64,000 nt of DNA from Caulobacter sp. 602-1 (GTDB taxonomy: Bacteria; Pseudomonadota; Alphaproteobacteria; Caulobacterales; Caulobacteraceae): positions 372,001 through 436,000 of the forward strand of contig NZ_RRYI01000004.1 of the NCBI RefSeq assembly GCF_003931565.1, in the 5' to 3' direction. Numbering within the stretch: the first letter of the stretch is position 1; every line of letters begins with the position of its first letter. Under the pieces are notes generated by a model. That model ran no database searches. It was not told where the DNA came from and worked only from the letters and a program-made list of their open reading frames with translations. Below are positions 18,308 through 26,241 of this stretch, piece after piece. Position numbers and translations under genes: made by a program.

Positions 18308-18753
18308 CGAGTTTTCTTCCGTTGAGGGGACAGTCCGCCGCCGTGGCCGAGGGGGCCCTCGACGGCCTTCCGAAAACAGCCGCGAAAAGTGGGTCGGTCG
18401 GCGACGCTCCGAGCCGCGGCGACTTGGCCGAGGCGCAGGCCTTCGATCGTCTCCACCGAGCCCGTGTCTCGGCCGCTCCGTCAGGCCTTAACTCTACGGT
18501 TCGGGGTTCGGCGCCCCCACCTGTCCCGTGGTCTTGGCGGATAAGGCGGAGGTTGGGTGAGCCTATCCCGCCGCATAGGTGCCAGGCGCCGTAAGGGCCA
18601 GGCCGGTCCGAAAAGCTGCTTCCCAAGGGGTTCGGGACCGACACGTCGGCTCGGCCGCAGCGCGGGCGGATGGCTCGGTCGGCGCGCAACCGACCCCATT
18701 GTCCGCCGGGGAGCGGGGGCCGGGGAAGCGGGAGCCGCCCCGGCCCGCACGGG
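18308..18753. other. Intergenic region, no gene supported
   Basis: 446 bp between two minus-strand genes. Frames across it are Arg/Pro-rich shadows with no domain. It holds one clear palindromic type-A element at 18562-18579. Confidence 0.5.
18562..18579 (-). promoter_or_regulatory. Type-A operator, palindromic
   Basis: CCTATCCCGCCGCATAGG, arms CCTAT/ATAGG with an 8-bp spacer. It is 255 bp upstream of the Tat hydrolase start (18307), further than the other copies; its target is uncertain. Confidence 0.45.
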
Positions 18754-19416
18754 TCACTCTTCGAACGGTCCGTTGGCGATGACGTCGACCCAGGACGGCG
18801 CCTTGTAGCCGGGGACCAGCCGCTCGCCGAAATCGCGGATGAAGTTGGCGTAGGTCGTTTCGGGCCGCGAGCGGGCCAATTGGCAGACGCAGGCGGTGAA
18901 CTGGCGCTTCATGTCGAGACGCGGCGCGGCGGCGAGGGCCAGGGCGATGGGCGATGGGCCCAGGAGGTCGTTGTCGGGGGTCCCGAAGTCGACGCCGATA
19001 CCGCGCGCGCACAACGCGACCTCCGGCTCCTTGAACGCGCTGATCGACGGCGTCGCATGCAGGGCGATGCTGTCCCACACTAATTGGGCGCGGCGGTCGT
19101 CGAAACCCTGCTCGCGAACGAAGGCGGCCGCCAGGTTCGCGCCATTTACCTCGAAACGGTTGGGACCAGGGGCGTGGTCGGTCAGGCCCAGGTCGTGCAG
19201 CAACGTCGACACGGCCAGGACCTCGGCGTCGTGCGCCAGGTTGTCTTGGACCGCCAGCTTGCTCGCGAACGCCCAGGAGCGCGCGACGTGATTGAACAGG
19301 AAGGCCGGACAGCGCTCGCGGGCATAGTCGAACGCCCTGGAGATCAGGGGTGATTGCGGGAGGCTCGGAAAGTGCGCCCGCAAATGGGCTTCGGTGGTGG
19401 GAACCGCATCGGTCAT
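18754..19416 (-). CDS. HD-domain phosphohydrolase-like protein
   Basis: 220 residues. HD-superfamily metal motif: FNHVARSWAFA (His), then TLLHDLGLTDH (His-Asp), and later IALHAT. Resembles cyanamide-hydratase-like HD proteins rather than cyclic-nucleotide phosphodiesterases, but the substrate is unknown. The start at 19416 (MTDAVPTTE) is preferred; the frame upstream is Arg/Pro-rich and overlaps the next small gene. Confidence 0.83.
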   Translation of the reverse strand: MTDAVPTTEAHLRAHFPSLPQSPLISRAFDYARERCPAFLFNHVARSWAFASKLAVQDNLAHDAEVLAVSTLLHDLGLTDHAPGPNRFEVNGANLAAAFVREQGFDDRRAQLVWDSIALHATPSISAFKEPEVALCARGIGVDFGTPDNDLLGPSPIALALAAAPRLDMKRQFTACVCQLARSRPETTYANFIRDFGERLVPGYKAPSWVDVIANGPFEE

Positions 19417-19571
19417 GGTCAGGTGTCTCGAAAATGAGGGGAACGGGGAGGTGCGGATGCGTGGGACCGGCCGGGCGGTCGGGCGCCCGGGTGTCGGGCC
19501 GTCGCTCCCCGCATCGCGGCCGGTCGGCGCGGCGGGGCCACTGGGCCGACACGCGCCGCAGCGAAGGTCGC

Positions 19572-19706
19572 CTAGTCGAAATGATCCGCCGCAGGCGGGT
19601 CGCTGGCGGGGAAGCTCTCTTCCAGCGCCTCGTCCAGGAGCTCGTCCTCCTCGCCGGGCGCGACCGCTTGCGTCGGGGTCTGGTCTTCGGTGTCCTTGGT
19701 CGTCAT
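19572..19706 (-). CDS. Small acidic protein with ESFPASDPPA tail (44 aa)
   Basis: Very acidic protein reading MTTKDTEDQTPTQAV through DELLDEALEESFPASDPPA. The LDEALEESFPASDPPA tail is a recurrent conserved motif of very small alphaproteobacterial proteins of unknown function. The ATG is preceded by AAGGAGAAG at good spacing. It is divergent from the second TMEM175-like gene, and the shared region carries a type-A operator. Confidence 0.7.
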   Translation of the reverse strand: MTTKDTEDQTPTQAVAPGEEDELLDEALEESFPASDPPAADHFD

Positions 19707-19799
19707 GGTCTTCTCCTTGCCCGGTTTGGGCCCGGCAAATCGTCGACCGCGCCTCGGGGCCGGGTCTTGTCGGCCCATGCTCGTTCGGCCTCGGCGGGC

Positions 19800-19817
19800 G
19801 CCATACCAAGGGTCAGG
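19800..19817 (+). promoter_or_regulatory. Type-A operator, TMEM175-like gene 2 / small protein
   Basis: GCCATACCAAGGGTCAGG, 82 bp before the start at 19899 and 94 bp before the divergent 44-aa gene. Similar over a longer stretch to the promoter at 13675. Confidence 0.55.
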
Positions 19818-19898
19818 TCGGGCGAGCCTTAGGGCCATCTGGGCGCGGCCGCGCCCCGCTGGCTTTACTCCCGTGCTCAACGCTGCAGGGAGAAGGGC

Positions 19899-20495
19899 AT
19901 GTCCAAGACGCGGCTGGAGGCCTTCAGTGACGGCGTCATCGCCATCATCATCACCATCATGGTGCTGGAACTGCGCCCGCCGCAGGGCGTCGGTCTATCG
20001 GACCTGGCGCCCTTGCTGCCGACGGCCTTGGGCTATGCCCTGAGCTTCGTCTATGTCGGCATCTACTGGAACAGCCACCACCACATCATGCGGGCCTCGA
20101 GCGGCATCTGCGGCTCGGTGATGTGGGCCAATTCGCACCTGCTGTTCTGGATGTCGCTGATCCCGTTCACGACGGCGTGGATGGAGCAGAGCCATTTCTC
20201 GCACGGGCCGGTGGCGGTCTACGGCCTGATCCTGCTGCTGACGGGCGCGGCGTTCCGGATCTTTTCGGCCTGCCTCGTGCGGCGCGAGGGGGCGCAGTCA
20301 GAGTTGGCGACAGCCCTCAACGGGGATCGAAAGACCGATCTTTCCATCGCGATCTATGCCGTGGGGGTGGCGATCGCGTTCGTGGCGCCGTGGGTTTCCC
20401 TTGGCCTCTACGCCGTGGTGGCGTGCATGTGGATCCTGCCCGATCGGCGCGTGGCGCATCTTTCCAACGGCGAGCGACACCATCCGGGGCGATAG
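19899..20495 (+). CDS. TMEM175-family potassium channel-like membrane protein (paralog)
   Basis: 198 residues, same length as and closely similar to the protein at 13782, for example RLEAFSDGVIAIIITIMVLE at the start, GIYWNSHHHIMRASSGICGS in the middle and WILPDRRVAHL at the end. About six membrane segments. A duplicated gene with a partly conserved promoter. The ATG is preceded by GGGAGAAGGGC. Confidence 0.88.
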   Translation: MSKTRLEAFSDGVIAIIITIMVLELRPPQGVGLSDLAPLLPTALGYALSFVYVGIYWNSHHHIMRASSGICGSVMWANSHLLFWMSLIPFTTAWMEQSHFSHGPVAVYGLILLLTGAAFRIFSACLVRREGAQSELATALNGDRKTDLSIAIYAVGVAIAFVAPWVSLGLYAVVACMWILPDRRVAHLSNGERHHPGR

Positions 20496-20534
20496 GCGCG
20501 GCGCCGGGGGGCAAGGGCCCGGCGCCGCCGCCGT

Positions 20535-20936
20535 CTAGGACGCTGGCTTCTGACGGCAGGCCCAGATCGTGGCGACCCAGCCGAGGATCGCCGGCAGGGT
20601 GACGGCCGGGAAGTCCCGGGGCAGGACCGAGGCCGAGCAGATGCCCACGGCCACTTCCCAGAAGTGGAACAGCGCGTGGCCCGAAAGCCAGATGGTCGGG
20701 GCCGCCCAGAAGAACAGCCTGTATTCCGGCTTGCGCGCACCGATCAGGAAGGCCGCGCCGATCAGCATGAAGATCAGGCCGATGTCGCGGATGAAGTGTT
20801 GGTTGAACGGGCCGGTGGTCGTCACGCCGGGCACGGCGAAGTACCACCCTTCAGGCGAGACGAGCATGAAAAGGCCGTTGGCGACGGCGGCGATCCCCAG
20901 CACGACGGCCAGGGTGATGGAGATGGATTTCCACAT
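20535..20936 (-). CDS. Four-helix membrane protein of unknown function
   Basis: 133 residues with about four membrane helices (SITLAVVLGIAAVANGLFML; IGLIFMLIGAAFLIGA; APTIWLSGHALFHFWEV; FPAVTLPAILGWVATIW, quoted in pieces). His residues (NQHFIRDIG, GHALFHFWE) lie in or near the helices. No family recognised. Start at 20936 (MWKSIS) is chosen because AAGGA stands at proper spacing; the upstream codons overlap the terminator of the neighbouring gene. Confidence 0.65.
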   Translation of the reverse strand: MWKSISITLAVVLGIAAVANGLFMLVSPEGWYFAVPGVTTTGPFNQHFIRDIGLIFMLIGAAFLIGARKPEYRLFFWAAPTIWLSGHALFHFWEVAVGICSASVLPRDFPAVTLPAILGWVATIWACRQKPAS

Positions 20937-20961
20937 CAGACGGATCCTTGAAAAGAGAAAA

Positions 20962-20995
20962 GCCACGCCCCGGCGCTATGGAGCCGGGGCGTGGC
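20962..20995 (-). terminator. Intrinsic terminator after AhpD-like gene
   Basis: Perfect 13-bp stem GCCACGCCCCGGC / GCCGGGGCGTGGC with an 8-base loop, followed on the minus strand by TTTTCTCTTTTC. This is the clearest rho-independent terminator in the window. Confidence 0.85.
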
Positions 20996-21035
20996 CGTAA
21001 CGACGCGACATCCGCGGGGAGGGATGGTCGTCGTG

Positions 21036-21070
21036 GCGCATCGACCTTGGGGGGAGGGGCGTCGATGCGC
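21036..21070. repeat. Inverted repeat between AhpD stop and terminator
   Basis: Perfect 10-bp arms GCGCATCGAC and GTCGATGCGC around a 15-base G-rich spacer that contains GACCTTGGGG. Lies between the AhpD-like stop (21096) and the terminator, about 105 bp before the next minus-strand gene. May be an operator for that gene. Confidence 0.5.
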
Positions 21071-21095
21071 CTCAGGCCGGCGGCGGCCTGATCGG

Positions 21096-21560
21096 TTAGG
21101 CCGCGGGCGCGGCGGGAGCGGGGTGGGTCGCGCCGGCGCCGATCTGCAGCCGGTTCCAGGCGTTGATCATGCTGATCAGCGCGGTCAGGGCCGCGATCTC
21201 GGTCTCGTTGAACTGGCTCTTGACCAGGCTGTAGTCGGCGTCGGAGGCGTGGGTCTTGGCCACGCGGGTCAAGGACTCGGTCCAGGCGAGCGCCGCACGC
21301 TCGCGTTCGGTGTACAGCGGGGACTCGCGCCAGGCGTCCAGCAGCTGCAGGCGCAGGTCCGTCTCGCCGTGCTTCTTGGCGTCCTGCACATGCATGTAGA
21401 TGCAGAAGGCGCACCCGTTGATCTGCGAGGCGCGCAGGCGGACCAACTCGGCGAGGCCGATCTCGATGCCGCTGTCGCCCAGGGCGGCTTCGACGGCCAT
21501 CATCGCCTTGGTGACGTCCGGCAGGAGCTTGAACGGGGCGAAGCGCGGGGTGGAGGTCAT
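21096..21560 (-). CDS. AhpD-like carboxymuconolactone decarboxylase-family protein
   Basis: 154 residues with the family's catalytic CxxC plus His: QINGCAFCIYMHVQDAKKHG. Such proteins are alkylhydroperoxidase-type peroxidatic enzymes; true decarboxylases lack the Cys pair, so an antioxidant role is favoured. A Pro/Ala tail follows residue 145. Flanked by an NmrA-like gene (divergent) and followed by a strong terminator. Confidence 0.9.
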   Translation of the reverse strand: MTSTPRFAPFKLLPDVTKAMMAVEAALGDSGIEIGLAELVRLRASQINGCAFCIYMHVQDAKKHGETDLRLQLLDAWRESPLYTERERAALAWTESLTRVAKTHASDADYSLVKSQFNETEIAALTALISMINAWNRLQIGAGATHPAPAAPAA

Positions 21561-21866
21561 CGTCGTTTCCTCTGTGACGGTGAAGACCTGCCGACAGTGC
21601 GCTTTCGACCGGCAAGGCCGCCATTGTGCGCCCAGCGCGCGGGACTACGCCGTTGGCGCAGGCGGCTACGCCGCTGGTCTCGCCAGGCGGTGCGTCAACC
21701 TATGCGAAGGACGTATCGTGGGCGGAGGCGGCGTCGCGGGCCCTACGTCTTTGGTCTATACGCGCTCAGCCCAGGTCACCATGCCGCCCGACCCTTGGAG
21801 GCGATCCTCCCGCGCCCGCGCGCGCGCGATGCTGCGCCGGCCATTTTCCAACCGAGGAGACGCCTC
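21561..21866. other. Divergent promoter region
   Basis: 306 bp between the AhpD-like and NmrA-like genes. Contains two weak, imperfect versions of the type-A element (around 21697 CCTATGC and 21755 GTCTATAC) that are not strong enough to list as sites. No gene supported. Confidence 0.4.
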
Positions 21867-22625
21867 ATGAAGATCGTCGTCATCGGCGGCACCGGCCTGA
21901 TCGGGTCCCGTGTCGTCACCAATCTCGCCGCCCTAGGTCACGAGGCGGTCGCGGCGGCGCCCAATACCGGCGTCAACACCCTGACCGGCGAAGGGCTGGA
22001 CGCGGCCCTGGCGGGCGCCGACGTCGTCGTCGACGTCGCCAACTCCCCGCAGTTCGACGCTGCGCCGGCCCTGGACTTCTTCATCACCTCGGGACGCAAC
22101 GTCCTGGCCGCCGGCCAGAAGGCGGGCGTCAAGCACCACGTCGCCCTGTCGGTGGTGGGGACCGAACGCCTTCAGGACAGCGGCTACTTCCGCGCCAAGA
22201 TCGTCCAGGAGGCGCTGATCCGGGCCTCCCCGATCCCCTTCTCGATCTTGCGCTCGACGCAGTTCTTCCCGTTCGTCCAAGGCATCATCCAGGCCGGCCA
22301 GGTCGGCGAGGAGATCCACGTCTCTCCAGCCCTTGTCCAGCCGATCGCCGCGCCCGACGTCGCCGGCGCCCTGACCGACGTGGTGGTGGGCGAGCCGGTC
22401 AACGGGCTTCTCGAGGTCGCTGGGCCAGAGGCGTTCGGCCTGGACAAGTTCGTCACCCGTTACCTGCAAGCGACGGGCGACGCCCGCAAGGTCGTGGCCG
22501 ATCACAAGGCGCTCTACTTTGGCGTCCAGCTCGAGGATCGTTCGCTGACGCCCACGGACGCCCACATCCATGGCCTGACGACCTTCGAGGACTGGCTCAA
22601 GGCCAATGTTCCGGCCGCAGCCTGA
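21867..22625 (+). CDS. NmrA-like NAD(P)-binding protein, paralog 1
   Basis: 252-residue atypical SDR. Nucleotide loop GGTGLIGSRVV at residue 7, no classical YxxxK, but the conserved HHVALSVVGTERL and YFRAKIVQEALI, then FSILRSTQFFPF, as in NmrA/HSCARG-type redox sensors and quinone-reductase-like proteins. Start at 21867 follows CGAGGAGACGC. One of three paralogs within 2.4 kb. Function is unassigned; NAD(P) binding is sure by motif. Confidence 0.85.
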   Translation: MKIVVIGGTGLIGSRVVTNLAALGHEAVAAAPNTGVNTLTGEGLDAALAGADVVVDVANSPQFDAAPALDFFITSGRNVLAAGQKAGVKHHVALSVVGTERLQDSGYFRAKIVQEALIRASPIPFSILRSTQFFPFVQGIIQAGQVGEEIHVSPALVQPIAAPDVAGALTDVVVGEPVNGLLEVAGPEAFGLDKFVTRYLQATGDARKVVADHKALYFGVQLEDRSLTPTDAHIHGLTTFEDWLKANVPAAA

Positions 22626-22652
22626 CGCCCAGCCTGTCGAAGAAATGAAAAA

Positions 22653-22681
22653 GGCGGGCGGTCCTTAAAGGGCCGCCCGCC
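22653..22681. terminator. Bidirectional terminator between convergent NmrA-like genes
   Basis: 12-bp stem GGCGGGCGGTCC / GGGCCGCCCGCC (one G-T pair) with loop TTAAA. The minus-strand side is followed by TTTTTCATTTC. It separates the convergent genes ending at 22625 and 22705. Confidence 0.8.
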
Positions 22682-22704
22682 GCGTTTGGAAGGGGCGCGG
22701 GGCT

Positions 22705-23463
22705 TTAGGCCGCCGCCTGAGCCGTGCGCCGAATCCATAGGTCGAACTCGGTGTGCCCGAAGCGTGGCGCCGGCCCGGCGATCAGGGTCTGGTCGTCCAG
22801 AATCGCGCCGAAATAGAGCGCGTCGGGGTCGGCGACCACCGACCTCTCGTCCCGCCGGGCCGCCAGGAAGCGCTTGACGAGGTCGTCGAGGCGCAGCGGG
22901 TCGGGACCCGCCACCTCCATCGTGTCGTTGGCCGCCGCGCGGCCGGTGATGTCGGCCAGGGCGGCCGCGACATCCTCTGCGGCGATGAACTGGACCCGCG
23001 CCGGAGCCAGGCGCACGACGTCGCCGTCGAGGCTGTCGTTCACCACGGCTTGGAGGAACTCGAAGAACTGCGTCGAGCGCAGGATCGAGTAGGGCAAACC
23101 GGCCTCGCGGATCAGCCGCTCCTGCGCCAGCTTGGCCCGGAAGTAGCCGCTGGCCTGCAGCCGGTCGGCGCCGACGATGGACAGGGCCAGGTAGTGCTTC
23201 ACGCCCTCGGCCGCCGCGGCGTCCAGGATATTGCGCGTGGAGGTCTCGAAGAACTCCAGGGCGGGCGCGTCGTCGAACGACGGCGAGTTGAGGACGTCGA
23301 CCACGACGTCGGCGCCGACCATAACCTCGTCCAGGCCCTGGCGGGTCAGGACGTCGACCCCCGCAGAACGGGCCGCGATGCGGACCTCATGGCCCTGGCG
23401 CCGGAGAATGTCCACGAGCTTGGCGCCCACGACGCCGGTCCCGCCGGCAACGACGATGTTCAT
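22705..23463 (-). CDS. NmrA-like NAD(P)-binding protein, paralog 2
   Basis: 252 residues, same length as paralog 1. Nucleotide loop GGTGVVGAKLVDILRRQGH, followed by KHYLALSIVGADRLQASGYF and YSILRSTQFFEFLQ. Starts at 23463, 5 bp past the stop of paralog 3, so both form an operon on the minus strand. Ends near the bidirectional terminator at 22653. Confidence 0.85.
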   Translation of the reverse strand: MNIVVAGGTGVVGAKLVDILRRQGHEVRIAARSAGVDVLTRQGLDEVMVGADVVVDVLNSPSFDDAPALEFFETSTRNILDAAAAEGVKHYLALSIVGADRLQASGYFRAKLAQERLIREAGLPYSILRSTQFFEFLQAVVNDSLDGDVVRLAPARVQFIAAEDVAAALADITGRAAANDTMEVAGPDPLRLDDLVKRFLAARRDERSVVADPDALYFGAILDDQTLIAGPAPRFGHTEFDLWIRRTAQAAA

Positions 23464-23468
23464 GATGC

Positions 23469-24248
23469 TCACCCTTGCCTGCGCTTCTGGACGATCGGCG
23501 AGGCCTGCAGGCTGGCGCTCAGCCAATCGTGGAACCGGGTCTCGGCGATCAGCGGTACGTCCTGCGGCAGCAGGGACGTGTCGCCGAGCAGTGCGCCGAA
23601 ATAGCGCGCGCCGCAGTCGGGGGTGACCTGGCGCGGATCCTCGTAGGCAGTCAGCACCTCCCGGGCCACCTCGTCGAGCTGGAAGCGATCGGGCCCGGCC
23701 ACCTCGACCATGCCGTTCAAAGGCGCGCTGAGCGCGATGTCGGCGAGGGTCTCGGCGACGTCCTCGGCCGCGATCGGCTGGACGCGTGCTGGCGAAATGA
23801 CCACGTCGCGACCCGTGCCGTCCTGGACCAGCCCGCTGATGAATTCGAAGAACTGGGTGGAGCGCAGGATGCTGAAGGGAAGGCCGGAGTCCCTGGCCAG
23901 GTCCTCCTGCAGCTTCTTGGCCTGGAAGTAGCCGCTCGCCTGCAGTCGCTCGGTGCCGACGATCGACAGCACCACGTGGTGGCGAACGCCGGCGGCCTTG
24001 GCCGCGGCCAGCAGGTTTTTGCCGGAGGTGTCGAAGAATTCGAGCGCAGGCGGTCCGTCCAGGCTCGGCGACTGGGTGACGTCGACGACCACGTCCGCGC
24101 CGGCCAGGGCAGCGTCCAGGCCCTGCTGGGTGATGGTGTTGACCCCGAACGACGGAGACGCCTCCAGGACCTTGTAGTCGTCCTGGCGCAGATTGTAGAC
24201 GAGCTTTTCTCCGATGCGGCCGCTGCCGCCAACCACCACGATCTTCAT
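23469..24248 (-). CDS. NmrA-like NAD(P)-binding protein, paralog 3
   Basis: 259 residues. Nucleotide loop GGSGRIGEKLVYNLRQ, RHHVVLSIVGTERLQASGYF and FSILRSTQFFEFISG match its two neighbours. It is first in a two-gene operon and has the best type-A operator in the window (24341) about 93 bp upstream. Family members bind NADP(H) and report redox state or reduce quinones; which applies here is unknown. Confidence 0.85.
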   Translation of the reverse strand: MKIVVVGGSGRIGEKLVYNLRQDDYKVLEASPSFGVNTITQQGLDAALAGADVVVDVTQSPSLDGPPALEFFDTSGKNLLAAAKAAGVRHHVVLSIVGTERLQASGYFQAKKLQEDLARDSGLPFSILRSTQFFEFISGLVQDGTGRDVVISPARVQPIAAEDVAETLADIALSAPLNGMVEVAGPDRFQLDEVAREVLTAYEDPRQVTPDCGARYFGALLGDTSLLPQDVPLIAETRFHDWLSASLQASPIVQKRRQG

Positions 24249-24336
24249 CTCTATCGCCTCCGTCCTGAGGTCATTCGACCAGCGACGGAGGCTAGGACCG
24301 CGGGGCGGCCGAATGCGATTGGGCGAAAGGACGTGC

Positions 24337-24362
24337 GGGACCTATACCGGCGCATAGGTCCC
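24337..24362 (-). promoter_or_regulatory. Type-A operator, perfect 26-bp palindrome
   Basis: Arms GGGACCTAT and ATAGGTCCC are exact complements around ACCGGCGC. The core CCTATACCGGCGCATAGG is the best copy of the family and lies 93 bp before the start at 24248. The inner 6-8-6 layout is the same size as a lux box. Confidence 0.7.
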
Positions 24363-24379
24363 GGTCGTCGAACGTCGGC

Positions 24380-24970
24380 CTAGGCGTAGAGGCCTTCGCC
24401 GGCTAGGGCCGCGGCGACCGTCGGACGGGCCTTCATCCGCTCGTAAAAGGCGGCCAGGGGCGGGGGCAGGACGACGCCATTGGGCTTGGCCCAGCGCAGC
24501 ATCACGAAGAGATAGGCGTCGGCCACGGTCAGCTGCGGTCCGAGGAGGAACGCGTCGGAGAGGCCGGCCGCCAGATAGTCCAGCCGGCGGCCGACCAACT
24601 CGCGGGCCGCCTGTTTTTCGTCCTCGGTGACGCCGGGCGTGAAGAAGGGGTGGAAGCTCTTGTGCACCTCGGTCGAGATGTAGGCGAGGGCTTCGAGAAG
24701 CCGGAACCACCCTAGCGGGCCCTCGGGCCGCAGCTTGGGCGACTGTTCGGCGATCCAGGACAGGATGGCGACGTTCTCGGTGATCATCTCCCCGCCGTCC
24801 AGAATCAGGGCCGGGACGTAACCCTTGGGATTGATGGCGGCATAGTCGGCGCCGGTTTCCGTGACGCGCTCGGGCAGCTCCACGCGCTCGAAGTCGCAAG
24901 GCATCTCGGCTTCCGCCAGAGCAATCTTGTCGGCGAGGCTGCAGGCGCCGATAGCGTAATAGAGTTTCAT
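24380..24970 (-). CDS. Glutathione S-transferase-like protein
   Basis: 196 residues. Thioredoxin-like N-terminal domain with MKLYYAIGACSLADKIAL, the G-site Ser/Cys region, NPKGYVPAL (cis-Pro) and MITENVAILSWIAEQ (Glu-Asn instead of Glu-Ser); the C-terminal helical domain includes LTVADAYLFVML. Resembles beta/GstA-type GSTs, with Cys-10 as the likely catalytic residue. A type-A operator lies about 105 bp upstream. Confidence 0.9.
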   Translation of the reverse strand: MKLYYAIGACSLADKIALAEAEMPCDFERVELPERVTETGADYAAINPKGYVPALILDGGEMITENVAILSWIAEQSPKLRPEGPLGWFRLLEALAYISTEVHKSFHPFFTPGVTEDEKQAARELVGRRLDYLAAGLSDAFLLGPQLTVADAYLFVMLRWAKPNGVVLPPPLAAFYERMKARPTVAAALAGEGLYA

Positions 24971-25074
24971 CAGGATCTCCCGGAGGTGGGCCGGCGGGAG
25001 AAGCCCGCCTAGGCGTTCGGGCGACCCTAGGGTGTCGGGGCGTCGGCCACGATTTGGCCAAAGGGGCAGGGCGC

Positions 25075-25092
25075 CCCATACCAGCGTACAGG
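25075..25092 (-). promoter_or_regulatory. Type-A operator, GST gene
   Basis: CCCATACCAGCGTACAGG, 105 bp before the GST start at 24970 and ending 3 bp before the stop codon of the REC-only gene. Confidence 0.5.
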
Positions 25093-25095
25093 CTG

Positions 25096-25467
25096 TCAGC
25101 TTTGTCTGGCGGCGGCAGCCAGGTGCACCAGCAGCATCTCGTCGCTGATCGGCTTGGTCAGGTAGGCGATGGCCCCCGCCGCCAGGCACCGGGCGCGGAC
25201 GCCAGGGTCCGACTGCGCCGAGATGACGATGACCGGCAGGCCAGGGTCGACGCACCGCAGATGGTGCTGCAGTTGCAAGCCGCTTTGCCCCGGCAGGTTG
25301 AGGTCGGTCACAACCGCCGCGAAGCGTCCGGGCGCATGAGCGGCGATGAAGGCTGGAGCGTTCGAGAAGGTCAGGCAGCGCCAGGCCGAGACCTCGAGCA
25401 GTTCGGACAGCGCCTGTCGCACGGCCTCGTCATCGTCGACGATCGCGAAAAGAGGCTCGGTGGACAA
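25096..25467 (-). CDS. Single-domain response regulator (REC only)
   Basis: 123-residue receiver domain with no output domain. Acidic pocket VDDDEAV (DD), phospho-acceptor Asp in VVTDLNLPG, conserved Ser in VISAQS, and Lys in YLTKPIS. FixJ/NodW-like receiver lineage by sequence style. Likely a phosphate sink or adaptor for the nearby kinase at 27807. A type-A operator overlaps the stop of the upstream FixJ gene, so it has its own promoter. Confidence 0.9.
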   Translation of the reverse strand: MSTEPLFAIVDDDEAVRQALSELLEVSAWRCLTFSNAPAFIAAHAPGRFAAVVTDLNLPGQSGLQLQHHLRCVDPGLPVIVISAQSDPGVRARCLAAGAIAYLTKPISDEMLLVHLAAAARQS

Positions 25468-25538
25468 GCTTAGGGCCCTTTACGCGGCAGGACTTTGTCG
25501 TTGGGACAATTCATCCGCGCAATCCGGCTCAGGTCCTA

Positions 25539-25556
25539 CCTATACAAAGGTCTAGC
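25539..25556 (-). promoter_or_regulatory. Type-A operator, REC gene
   Basis: CCTATACAAAGGTCTAGC, 72 bp before the REC start at 25467. It overlaps the stop codon of the FixJ-type gene (25552). Confidence 0.5.
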
Positions 25557-26241
25557 CGCCGGCCTCCTCGCGCAGCTCCGCGGGCAAGGACTGCCAGGCG
25601 CGCACCAGGTGGGTCACGAAGGGCGCGCGCATCTTCCTCATCAAGCTGCTCCGGTGCAGCTTGACTGTGACCTCGGTGATCCCGAGCTCGTAGGCGATCT
25701 GCTTGTTCAACGCGCCTTGCACCACCGCGCGCATAACCTGGCGCTCCCGGGGCGTGAGCCGCTGGAAGAGCGCGATGTTCTCGCGCGCCATGCGCGCGTC
25801 GCCGCGCTTGGCCAGGTCCGCGGCGATGGCGCGGTTGACCGCGTCCAGGAGGGTCTGGTCGCGAGCCGGCTTTGTCAGGAATTCCACGGCGCCGGCCTTC
25901 ATCGCCTGCACCGTCATGGGGATGTCGCCATGGCCGGTGAGGAAGATGATCGAGGTGGGTATGCCATGCGTGGCCAGGTGGCTCTGGAAGTCCAGTCCAC
26001 TGAGACCGGGCATGCGCACATCGAGGATCATGCAGCCGGGACGGTCCAGGACGCTGGCCTCCATCAGCTCCCGGGCGGAGGCGAACGCCAGCGAAGCGAT
26101 GCCCACCGACTCCAGCAACTCGCAGATCGACAGGCGCACCGCATCGTCGTCATCGACCACGATCACGACGGGGGCTAGGTCATCGTCGCGGCGCCTGGAG
26201 ATCTCCAGGTCGGTGCGCGCTTCACGGGCGGCGTTGGTCAT
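25552..26241 (-). CDS. FixJ-family response regulator
   Basis: 229 residues. Receiver domain with VVDDDDAVR, ILDVRMPGLSG (Asp acceptor) and FLTKPARDQ (Lys), then a LuxR-type HTH with LTPRERQVMRAVVQGALNKQ and ELGITEVTVKLHRSSLMRKM. The ATG overlaps the Rrf2 gene by 4 bp. The PAS kinase at 27807 is the likely partner by proximity. Starts with a 20-residue acidic/basic leader before the receiver. Confidence 0.92.
   Translation of the reverse strand: MTNAAREARTDLEISRRRDDDLAPVVIVVDDDDAVRLSICELLESVGIASLAFASARELMEASVLDRPGCMILDVRMPGLSGLDFQSHLATHGIPTSIIFLTGHGDIPMTVQAMKAGAVEFLTKPARDQTLLDAVNRAIAADLAKRGDARMARENIALFQRLTPRERQVMRAVVQGALNKQIAYELGITEVTVKLHRSSLMRKMRAPFVTHLVRAWQSLPAELREEAGG

Noticed and set aside
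21695..21780. Two degenerate type-A-like sites between AhpD-like and NmrA-like genes
   Set aside because: Only one arm matches in each; including them would loosen the motif to chance level.
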